Shown: one piece after another, positions 17,370-24,453 of the stretch
Layout: the number at the start of each line of letters is the position of its first letter
How positions within the stretch are numbered: the first letter of the stretch is position 1
Source: Paramesorhizobium sp049065735
Lineage (GTDB): Bacteria; Pseudomonadota; Alphaproteobacteria; Rhizobiales; Rhizobiaceae
DNA: 64,000 nucleotides
NCBI RefSeq assembly: GCF_049065735.1
Contig: NZ_JBAKHD010000002.1
Location: forward strand, 248,001-312,000
Direction of reading: 5' to 3'
Translations under genes and position numbers: made by a program
The notes under the pieces: generated by a model
Told to the model about the DNA's origin: nothing
What the model saw: the letters and a program-made list of their open reading frames with translations, nothing else
The model's database searches: none

Positions 17370-17452
17370 GCCCCTCACCCTTCTCCCCGTCCCACAACGC
17401 TTCGCCGATTCTATGCGAGCAGGGAGAGAGAGGCAGGCGGACAAGGGGCAAT
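17370..17452. repeat. Degraded palindromic repeat D2
   Basis: The left end reads GCCCCTCACCCTTCTCCCCG and the right end CAAGGGGCA with a purine-rich GGGAGAGAG interior. This matches D1 in type but the arms have drifted. It lies between nusA and ylxR. Confidence 0.6.
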
Positions 17453-17461
17453 GCTCAGATT

Positions 17462-19090
17462 TTACTCCGCAGCCGCCTCGCCGCCGGCCTCAGCTTCGGC
17501 TTCCTCGTCGACGCTTTCCTCATCGAGCCCCTTCGCGAGATCTTCTTCCGTGATCCAGCCGCATTTCAGGCGGGCGGCCAGAACCATTTGTTCGGCATCG
17601 GCGCGCGAGACCTCGAAGGGCGTCAGCACGCCGGGATGCGTGGTCGTCTCGCCTTCCTTGCGCTCGCGCCAGCCGGTCAGATCATCGACGGCATAACCAG
17701 CGAAGTCCTCGACAGTCTTGACGCCGTCCTCACCCAGGGCCACGAGCATGGCCGTGGTGATGCCGGGCAGCTCGCGCAGTTCGTCGGAAACGCCCAGTTC
17801 CTTGCGGCGCGCATCGCGCTCGCTTTCGATGCGGTCGAGATATTCCCTGGCCCGCTCCTGGATTTCGCTCGCCGTATCATCATCGAAACCGTCGATGGAT
17901 GCAATCTCATCCGACTCGACAAAGGCAATTTCCTCGACCGAGGCGAAGCCTTCCGAGGCCAGAACCTGCCCGACCATTTCGTCGACATTAAGCGCATCCA
18001 TGAAGAGATTCGAGCGCTCGGTGAATTCCTTCTGGCGGCGCTCGGACTCTTCCTGCTCCGTCAGAATATCGATGTCCCAACCGGTGAGCTGCGAGGCGAG
18101 GCGGACATTCTGGCCGCGACGACCGATCGCAAGAGATAGTTGGTCATCGGGAACGACAACTTCAATACGCTCCGCGTCTTCATCGAGCACGACCTTGGCG
18201 ACTTCCGCCGGCTGAAGGGCGTTGACGATGAAGGAAGCCGCATCCGGCGACCACGGAATGATGTCGATCTTCTCGCCCTGCAATTCGGCAACCACCGCCT
18301 GAACGCGCGAGCCGCGCATGCCGACGCAGGCGCCCACGGGATCAATGGACGCATCGCGCGAGATCACGGCGATCTTCGCGCGCGAACCCGGATCGCGGGC
18401 GACCGACTTGATCTCGATGATGCCGTCATAGATTTCCGGCACTTCCATGGTGAAGAGCTTCGCCATGAATTGCGGATGGGTGCGCGACAGGAAAATCTGC
18501 GGGCCGCGCTGCTCGCGGCGCACGTCATAGACATAGGCGCGGATACGGTCGCCATAGCGGAAGGTCTCGCGCGGGATCAGCTCGTCGCGGCGGACGATGG
18601 CTTCGCCCTTGCCGAGATCGACAATGACATTGCCATATTCGACGCGCTTGACGGTGCCGTTGATGATCTCGCCGACGCGATCCTTGTATTCGTCATACTG
18701 CTTGTCGCGCTCGGCCTCGCGCACCTTTTGTACGATGACCTGCTTGGCGGACTGTGCTGCAATGCGGCCGAAATCCATCGGCGGAAGCTGGTCGGCGATG
18801 AAGTCGCCGATCTGCGCATCGGGATTGCGGTCGCGGGCGATTTCAAGCGGAACTTGCGTGGCATAGTCCTCGACATTATCGACCACTTCGAGGAGGCGCT
18901 GGAGACGGATCTCGCCGGTCTTGGCGTTGATGTCGGCGCGGATATTGGTCTCCTGGCCATAGCGCGAGCGAGCCGCCTTTTGGATGGCGTCGGCCATGGC
19001 CGCGATCACGATCTCGCGGTCGATCGACTTCTCGCGCGCGACCGCATCGGCGATCTGCAGAAGCTCTAGCCTGTTTGCACTGACTGCCAT
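17462..19090 (-). CDS. nusA: Transcription termination/antitermination factor NusA
   Basis: It binds RNA polymerase and modulates pausing, termination and antitermination. The N-terminal polymerase-binding domain begins ANRLELLQIADAVAREK. An S1 domain (about 135-200, GEIINGTVKRVEYGNVIVDLG) and two KH domains follow (about 230-345, including DPVGACVGMRGSRVQAV and SLAIGRRGQNVRLA), then helix-hairpin-helix repeats and an acidic tail typical of alphaproteobacteria. The ATG at 19090 has AAGGAGA upstream, giving 542 residues. Confidence 0.98.
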   Translation of the reverse strand: MAVSANRLELLQIADAVAREKSIDREIVIAAMADAIQKAARSRYGQETNIRADINAKTGEIRLQRLLEVVDNVEDYATQVPLEIARDRNPDAQIGDFIADQLPPMDFGRIAAQSAKQVIVQKVREAERDKQYDEYKDRVGEIINGTVKRVEYGNVIVDLGKGEAIVRRDELIPRETFRYGDRIRAYVYDVRREQRGPQIFLSRTHPQFMAKLFTMEVPEIYDGIIEIKSVARDPGSRAKIAVISRDASIDPVGACVGMRGSRVQAVVAELQGEKIDIIPWSPDAASFIVNALQPAEVAKVVLDEDAERIEVVVPDDQLSLAIGRRGQNVRLASQLTGWDIDILTEQEESERRQKEFTERSNLFMDALNVDEMVGQVLASEGFASVEEIAFVESDEIASIDGFDDDTASEIQERAREYLDRIESERDARRKELGVSDELRELPGITTAMLVALGEDGVKTVEDFAGYAVDDLTGWRERKEGETTTHPGVLTPFEVSRADAEQMVLAARLKCGWITEEDLAKGLDEESVDEEAEAEAGGEAAAE

Positions 19091-19153
19091 GGGTATCTCT
19101 CCTTGGTATAGCGCCCGCGATTTCCTCATCGCCGGGGCCGCATGAGATCTCTA

Positions 19154-19849
19154 TCAGTTCTTGTCCGCGTTATCGGCTTCGGCGCCTTCGCCTTCCGGCG
19201 CATCGAGCGAACCGGCGCCATCATCCGGGATGCGGCCTTCGCGCAGCGCCTTGTCCTTGCGCAGCGCTTCGCGGATCAGTTCATCGGTCAGGATCAGCCG
19301 GGCGTCGGATACGAGTTCGAACGGTATGCGTACGACAGCTTCCGCGCCATAGGTCGCCTGATCGCTCTCGATGGTGACGCTGTCCGCGTCAACCGCGGCG
19401 ATGCGGCCGCGGAACTTCTTGCGGCCATCATGCACCATTGAGGTTTCCACCTTGGCGATATGGCCTTGCCAGTTGGCGAAGTCCGACTTGCGCACCAGCG
19501 GGCGATCGATGCCCGGCGAGGAAACTTCGAGATGATATTTGCGGTCGATGGGGTCCTCCACATCGAGAACCGGCGAAACCGTGCGGCTGACAAGCTCGCA
19601 ATCCTCGACCGTCATCGTGCCGTCGAAGCGCTCGGCCATGATCTGCAGGGTCAAGCCATTGAGGCCCGAAAGCCGCACCCGCACGAGGCGAAAACCCAGC
19701 GCTTCCAGCACCGGCTCGACGATATTGGCGACGCGGGCGTCGATGCCGGTTTCGCGGATAATGCGCTCGTCATTTACCGGCGCGTCATTCGATTGGAGAT
19801 TTGCAGTCTCTTCCGTCAACGGAACTTCCTTGTCAATTTCGCGACGCAT
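19154..19849 (-). CDS. rimP: Ribosome maturation factor RimP
   Basis: It assists 30S assembly. The core has LGFRLVRVRL, the YHLEVSSPGIDRPL signature and the C-terminal KKFRGRIAAVDADSVTIE sheet domain. The tail after about 195 is acidic and low in complexity, as in relatives. The ATG at 19849 (231 residues) was chosen, but a GTG six bases upstream is also in frame. Oddly, this ATG lies at the edge of repeat F1, so part of the start region is repeat sequence. It is the first gene of the rimP-nusA-ylxR-infB operon. Confidence 0.95.
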   Translation of the reverse strand: MRREIDKEVPLTEETANLQSNDAPVNDERIIRETGIDARVANIVEPVLEALGFRLVRVRLSGLNGLTLQIMAERFDGTMTVEDCELVSRTVSPVLDVEDPIDRKYHLEVSSPGIDRPLVRKSDFANWQGHIAKVETSMVHDGRKKFRGRIAAVDADSVTIESDQATYGAEAVVRIPFELVSDARLILTDELIREALRKDKALREGRIPDDGAGSLDAPEGEGAEADNADKN

Positions 19850-19916
19850 GATCACATCCGAAAAGTCTGCAACTTTTTGCTGACGCTGACCTTCGGTTCG
19901 GGATCATGCTTCTAGG
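19846..19916. repeat. Rhizobiales-type palindromic element F1
   Basis: It runs from GCATGATC at the rimP start to GGATCATGC, with an inner CCGAAAAGT...ACTTTTT hairpin. Compared with F2 it carries about 20 extra bases in the middle. Its left end includes the rimP ATG. Confidence 0.75.
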
Positions 19917-19918
19917 TA

Positions 19919-19952
19919 ACAAAAAAGAGCGGGACCGGGTGGACCCACTCTT
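19919..19952 (-). terminator. Attenuator-like terminator in rimP-nusA leader
   Basis: A 9-bp stem with one G-T pair (19925-19933 with 19944-19952), a 10-nt loop and a T run on the - strand. It begins about 20 nt after the predicted transcription start and ends about 70 nt before rimP, so most transcripts would stop unless read-through occurs. Confidence 0.75.
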
Positions 19953-19978
19953 GTTCTGACGACCAAGAATTTGAGGTC

Positions 19979-20007
19979 TATATACCTGCCTTGGGGGAGA
20001 TTTTCAA
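19979..20007 (-). promoter_or_regulatory. Sigma-70 promoter of rimP-nusA-infB operon
   Basis: TTGAAA (20007-20002) and TATATA (19984-19979) on the - strand are spaced 17 bp apart. Confidence 0.75.
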
Positions 20008-20101
20008 GGGCGGGAATGAAATGCTTTGATAGCCGAGCGTTTCCCCTCCCCTGCGGACGGATGTCACGCAAGCCATTTCTAAATCGTCGTTGAGGTGGAA
20101 A

Positions 20102-20260
20102 CGTTGAGGAATGGATCCCAGTGACAAGCACTGGGATGACGGGGTGGAGGTGCTTTCGCTTTACGAGGACCGTACTTGCGAGCGGAGACATTGGCGATTA
20201 GCGCCGACAGCCACCCCATCCGTCATCCCAGTGCTTGTCACTGGGATCCATTCCTCAACG
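20102..20260. repeat. Perfect 41-bp inverted repeat E
   Basis: Arms 20102-20142 and 20220-20260 are exact reverse complements around a 77-bp spacer. Each arm contains an inner hairpin ATCCCAGTG-ACAAG-CACTGGGAT followed by GACGG, the same plan as family A but with a different stem and opposite orientation of the units. Together with the rimP promoter and leader, it fills the 435-bp gap between rimP and tctA. Confidence 0.96.
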
Positions 20261-20290
20261 GCGAAGCTGCAACGACCTCGCAGAATATTT

Positions 20291-21808
20291 TTAATCCTCA
20301 TTCGCCGCCAGCTCCGCCAGCAGTCTGCCCTTGCCCCGGGCGCGCAGGATGAGCGGCACGACTACGGCGGCGACGGCGAGCAGCAGCAGAACGATGGCAA
20401 TCGGCGAATGGACCAGAACGGTCGGGTCACCCTGACTAATGGACAAAGCCCGGCGCAATTGCTGTTCCGCCATCGGGCCAAGGATCAGGCCGACGACGAC
20501 AGGCGCGATGGGGTAGCCGAAGCGGCGCAGGAAATAGCCGAGAAGGCCGAAGACGAGGAGCATGCCGAGCTCGAAGGTGGAAGGGTTGGCACCGATGGTG
20601 CCCAGCGTGGCGAACACCACGATGCCGGCATAGAGCCAGTGGCGCGGGATCGACAGAAGCTTCACCCAGAGGCCGATCAGCGGCAGATTGAGAACCAGCA
20701 GCATCAGATTGGCGACGAGCAGGCTGGCGATCAGGCCCCAGACCAGCGGTGCGTTGGTGGTGAAAAGGAGCGGTCCCGGCTGGAGGCCGAATTGCTGGAA
20801 ACCGGCGAGCATGATCGCCGCCGTGGCAGTGGTAGGTAGGCCCAGCGTCAAGAGCGGCACCAGCGTTCCGGCGGCTGAAGCATTGTTGGCGGCCTCGGGA
20901 CCGGCGACGCCTTCGATAGCGCCATGGCCGAATTCCTCTGGCTTTTTCGCCAGCTGCTTTTCGACGGAATAGGAAAGGAAGGTGCCGATCTCCGCGCCGC
21001 CCGCCGGCATGGCGCCGATGGGGAAGCCGATGGCCGTGCCGCGCAGCCAGGGCTTCCACGAACGGGCCCAATCCTCGCGGCTCATCCAGACCGAACCCTT
21101 GACCGCCTCGATCTCATCCTTGCCGAATTTGTGGGAGGCCGCGACGCTCAGCGTCTCGCCGATGGCGAAGAGGGCGACGGCGAGCGTCGTCACTTCCACA
21201 CCGTCGAGAAGGTCGGGGATGCCGAAGGCAAGCCGCGCCTGTCCCGTTTGCAGGTCGATACCGATGAGGCCCAGCGTGAGGCCGAGGAAAAGCGAGGTGA
21301 GGCCGCGCAGCGTCGAATCGCCGAAGGCGGCGGAGACGGTCATGAAGGCGAGCACCATCAGCGCGAAATATTCCGCCGGGCCGAAGGACAGCGCGAATTT
21401 CACCACCCATGGCGCGAGCAGCGCGAGGCCAAGCGTGGCGATGAGACCGGCGACGAAGGAACCGATGGCCGATGTCGCCAACGCCGGGCCGCCGCGCCCA
21501 GCGCGCGCCATCTTGTTGCCCTCGATGGCGGTGACGATGGAGGAGCTTTCGCCGGGAGTATTCAGCAGGATCGAGGTGGTAGAGCCGCCATACATGCCGC
21601 CATAATAAATACCGGCGAACATGATGAGCGAGCCGGCGGGGTCAAGCTTGTAGGTGACGGGCAGAAGCAGCGCGACGGTCAGCGCCGGGCCAATGCCGGG
21701 CAGCACGCCGACAGCGGTGCCGAGCGTGACGCCCAGCAGCGCATAGAGAAGGTTCATCGGCTCGAGGGCGACGAGGAAGCCGTGCGCCAGAAGGGAGAAG
21801 GTGTCCAT
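20291..21808 (-). CDS. tctA: Tripartite tricarboxylate transporter, large membrane subunit TctA
   Basis: It is the multi-spanning permease of a TTT-family uptake system for carboxylates such as citrate. Hydrophobic segments run through the whole protein, with family motifs GVTLGTAVGVLPGIGPALT, GGSTTSILLNTPGE and FPIGAMPAGGAEIGTFLSY. The ATG at 21808 gives 505 residues, the usual length. The in-frame codons upstream translate repeat B2. It is last of the - strand order tctC, tctB, tctA, separated from tctB by B2. The substrate cannot be told. Confidence 0.95.
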   Translation of the reverse strand: MDTFSLLAHGFLVALEPMNLLYALLGVTLGTAVGVLPGIGPALTVALLLPVTYKLDPAGSLIMFAGIYYGGMYGGSTTSILLNTPGESSSIVTAIEGNKMARAGRGGPALATSAIGSFVAGLIATLGLALLAPWVVKFALSFGPAEYFALMVLAFMTVSAAFGDSTLRGLTSLFLGLTLGLIGIDLQTGQARLAFGIPDLLDGVEVTTLAVALFAIGETLSVAASHKFGKDEIEAVKGSVWMSREDWARSWKPWLRGTAIGFPIGAMPAGGAEIGTFLSYSVEKQLAKKPEEFGHGAIEGVAGPEAANNASAAGTLVPLLTLGLPTTATAAIMLAGFQQFGLQPGPLLFTTNAPLVWGLIASLLVANLMLLVLNLPLIGLWVKLLSIPRHWLYAGIVVFATLGTIGANPSTFELGMLLVFGLLGYFLRRFGYPIAPVVVGLILGPMAEQQLRRALSISQGDPTVLVHSPIAIVLLLLAVAAVVVPLILRARGKGRLLAELAANED

Positions 21809-21872
21809 GGGTGGCGTGTCCCTAATGTCCGATGGTTGCGGGCGTTGCACTTGGACGCGTTGGCGGGACAGT

Positions 21873-22031
21873 ACCCCCCTCTGCCCTGCCGGGCATCTCC
21901 CCCTCAAGGGGGGAGATTACGCCCTCATCAGCGCTTGGTATCAACCGCAAACCGCACAGAAGGAAGGCCGAGAGCAGTGTCAGCCGATCTCCCCCCTTGA
22001 GGGGGAGATGCCCGGCAGGGCAGAGGGGGGT
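21873..22031. repeat. Perfect 45-bp inverted repeat B2
   Basis: Arms 21873-21917 and 21987-22031 are exact reverse complements around 69 bp. Each arm has an inner hairpin with a CTCA/TGAG loop between C- and G-runs. It sits inside the tct operon, where it could weaken transcription of tctA or stabilise RNA ends. Confidence 0.96.
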
Positions 22032-22058
22032 GAGAGGCGCTTCCATTGCAATATCGCG

Positions 22059-22544
22059 TTAAATCAACTGTTCCAGCGGTCCTGCGGGCAGCGATAGCTG
22101 CAGCCCCTTGGCGAAGACCAGCCAGATGACGAAGGAGAGCACGATGCCTATCGGAATCGTCTGCCAGAGCGGGCCTTTGCCGAAGCCGCGCGCGGTGGCG
22201 GCGAAGAGCAGGCCCGTGGCGATGGAGAAGCCGGCCGTTTTCAAGAGCAGCATCTGCACGGCCAGCCCGCCGACGATCCAGAGGATCGGCTGTGTCTCCT
22301 GCGGCTCGCGCTCCGGAAAATCGCCGCGCCATGCCTCGATTACCGTCCATACCGACAGGATAAGAAGCCCGGCGGAAATGGCATAGGGGAAGGCGGTGGG
22401 GCCGATGCGGGCATAGCTTGCCGCGCCGCCCATCGTCGCCGTCTTCCAGAAGACGACGATGGCGAGGATGGCAAGACCGGCGGCAAAAACGAGTGCCGCC
22501 TTATCCGGCCCTGCGCGGCGCTTTTTCTCACTCACATCGGTCAT
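22059..22544 (-). CDS. tctB: Tripartite tricarboxylate transporter, small membrane subunit TctB
   Basis: It is the four-helix partner of TctA. Hydrophobic segments start near residues 17, 53, 84 and 127 in a 161-residue protein, and FPYAISAGLLILSVWTVIEAWRG fits the family. Its ATG overlaps the tctC stop in ATGA, so translation is coupled. The family has low sequence conservation, so context carries much of the weight. Confidence 0.9.
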   Translation of the reverse strand: MTDVSEKKRRAGPDKAALVFAAGLAILAIVVFWKTATMGGAASYARIGPTAFPYAISAGLLILSVWTVIEAWRGDFPEREPQETQPILWIVGGLAVQMLLLKTAGFSIATGLLFAATARGFGKGPLWQTIPIGIVLSFVIWLVFAKGLQLSLPAGPLEQLI

Positions 22545-23500
22545 TTGACGAGGCCGATATCCTTAAGGATGGTCGTCGTGGAAGCGACATCGGCGGCGAG
22601 CTGCTTGTCGAAAGCCTCACCGGCGAGGAACGTATCCTGCCAGCCCTTGGCGGCAAGCGCATCCTGCCAGGGCTTGGACTTGGCCATCTTCTCGATGTCG
22701 GCCGTGATCGCGGCCTTCTGCTCCGGCGTAATGCCGGGAGCGGCGGCGACCATGCGCCAGTTCTGCACGGCGACGTCGACGCCCTCTTCCTTGAAGGTCG
22801 GCGCGTCGACGCCTTCGATCCGCTTGTCGCTGGAGACGGCGAGAAGCCGCAACGCGCCCGCCTTGATCTGCGCTTCGAACTCGCCATAGCCAGAGATGCC
22901 TGCGGTCACCTGACCGCCGAGGATCGCGGCCAGCGCCTCGCCGCCGCCGGAATAGGCGATATAGTTGACCTTGGTCGGATCGACGCCCACCGCCTTGGCG
23001 ATGAGCCCGGCAGCGATGTGATCGGTGCCCCCGGCGGAGCCGCCGCCCCAGGAGACGGAGCCGGGATCGGCCTTCAGCTTCTCGACCAGTTCCTTCATCG
23101 ACTTGATCGGCGAGGAGGTCGGCACCACCACCGCCTCATATTCGCCGGTGAGACGCGCGATGGGGGTGACGTCCGAAAGCGTCACGGGCGACGCGTTGGT
23201 GAGGATCGCGCCGACCATCACATAGCCGCCGACGATAAGCTGCGAGGGGTCGCCCTTGGCCTGGTTGACGAACTGCGCGAGGCCAATGGTGCCGCCAGCG
23301 CCGGGCACATTGACCACCTGCACGCTCTTGGAGATGCCGTCTTCCTGCAGAACGGTCTGCATGGTGCGGGCGGTCTGGTCCCAGCCGCCGCCCGGTGCTG
23401 CCGGGGCGATGATCTTGTAATCAGCCGCGAATGCGGACGTGGAAATCGTCATGGCTGCCGTGATGGCAATGCCGGCCAAAAATTTGCGGGTATGATACAT
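22541..23500 (-). CDS. tctC: Tripartite tricarboxylate transporter substrate-binding protein TctC
   Basis: It is the periplasmic binding protein of the TTT system. A signal peptide ends around STSAFA/AD. Family motifs are IIAPAAPGGGWDQTAR near the mature start and VNVPGAGGTIGLAQF. The ATG at 23500 has GGGAGGA upstream, giving 319 residues; a longer frame from 23536 lacks support. It is first in the operon. Ligand identity is unknown because these binding proteins are highly diversified. Confidence 0.94.
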   Translation of the reverse strand: MYHTRKFLAGIAITAAMTISTSAFAADYKIIAPAAPGGGWDQTARTMQTVLQEDGISKSVQVVNVPGAGGTIGLAQFVNQAKGDPSQLIVGGYVMVGAILTNASPVTLSDVTPIARLTGEYEAVVVPTSSPIKSMKELVEKLKADPGSVSWGGGSAGGTDHIAAGLIAKAVGVDPTKVNYIAYSGGGEALAAILGGQVTAGISGYGEFEAQIKAGALRLLAVSSDKRIEGVDAPTFKEEGVDVAVQNWRMVAAAPGITPEQKAAITADIEKMAKSKPWQDALAAKGWQDTFLAGEAFDKQLAADVASTTTILKDIGLVK

Positions 23501-23629
23501 CAGTTTTGTCCTCCCTGATCCCTGCAAACCAAACAAGCCTGCACAGGCAGGATTGTCAATCCGTCAAAATAGGGGAGTGGGAGAATGGGTGAGTTCCCGT
23601 TCTGATGGAATCGGCAAGGCCTTCGCCGC

Positions 23630-23732
23630 CGTCATTCTCGGGCTTGTCCCGAGAATCTACAACGAAGGATGAAACGGCTACGTCAGCGATTTGGACGCGT
23701 GGCAGATTCTCGGGACAAGTCCGAGAATGACG
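23630..23732. repeat. Palindromic repeat doublet A4 (REPIN-like)
   Basis: Inverted units 23630-23658 and 23704-23732 flank a 45-bp spacer, the same length as in A1. The right stem has one G-T pair. It lies 13 bp beyond the trmB stop, upstream of tctC. Confidence 0.93.
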
Positions 23733-23745
23733 GCGGAGAGCTTTC

Positions 23746-24447
23746 CTACTTCCTCACAAAAGTCAGATAGGCCGCGCGCCGCCCCTCCCGAAATGCCTTC
23801 GCCTCGTAGCGCGTGCCGGGCCATGCCTCGTAAGGCGTGTGCCAGTCCGCCGCGGACGAGGCCTGCCATTCGAATGCCGGATGCTCGCGGCAGTGAAGCA
23901 GCGTCCAGTTGACATAGGTATCTATATCGGAAGCGAAGCGGAAACGGCCGCCCGGCTTCATGACGCTGGCGAAGCGGTCAAGGTTCTTCGTGTTGACGAA
24001 ACGGCGCTTCCAATGCTTCTTCTTCGGCCAGGGGTCCGGGTAGAAGAGATCGATACCGTCGAGCGAGGCTTCCGGCAGCCAGTCGAGCAGCTGCGTCGCG
24101 TCTTCGTCATAAAGGCGCAAATTCGGGAGTGGATCGTCTTTCAGCGCTGCAAGCAGCTTGGCCATGCCGTTGACGAAAGGCTCGACGCCGATGAAGCCGG
24201 TTTCCGGAAAGCGCCGCGCCTCGTGCAACAGATGCTCGCCGCCGCCGAAGCCGATTTCAAGCCGGACGCCCTTCACCGGAGCGCTGAAAAGCGTGGTTAG
24301 ATCGACCGGTGCAGGCGATGCCAGATCGAGCCGCAGACGTGGCAGAAGGTCGTCACGGGTGGCGCGCTGGGCGGGGCGCAACGGCTTCCCGTGGCGGCGA
24401 CCGAAGAAAGCTTCGGTCGCGCGCCCGCGGCGGGGTTCATGAGTCAT
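23746..24447 (-). CDS. trmB: tRNA (guanine(46)-N7)-methyltransferase
   Basis: It methylates G46 in the variable loop of tRNA. The SAM motif is EIGFGGGEHLLHEA (residues 64-77) and the family signature is DPWPKKKHWKRR (138-149). The C-terminus AWPGTRYEAKAFREGR is also typical. The length of 233 residues is standard. It lies six bases from the metK stop, so metK and trmB look co-transcribed, a sensible pairing of SAM synthesis with a SAM user. Confidence 0.97.
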   Translation of the reverse strand: MTHEPRRGRATEAFFGRRHGKPLRPAQRATRDDLLPRLRLDLASPAPVDLTTLFSAPVKGVRLEIGFGGGEHLLHEARRFPETGFIGVEPFVNGMAKLLAALKDDPLPNLRLYDEDATQLLDWLPEASLDGIDLFYPDPWPKKKHWKRRFVNTKNLDRFASVMKPGGRFRFASDIDTYVNWTLLHCREHPAFEWQASSAADWHTPYEAWPGTRYEAKAFREGRRAAYLTFVRK

Positions 24448-24453
24448 GGGATG

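Noticed and set aside
14580..17696. Very long open frame on the + strand opposite infB and ylxR
   Set aside because: It is the antisense shadow of GC-rich, Glu/Arg-rich coding sequence; infB has clear family motifs and the opposite frame has none. The same holds for the frame opposite pnp (9584-11665).
21873..22031. Miniature insertion sequence
   Set aside because: Despite the perfect 45-bp inverted arms there is no visible target-site duplication or transposase, so it is listed only as a repeat.
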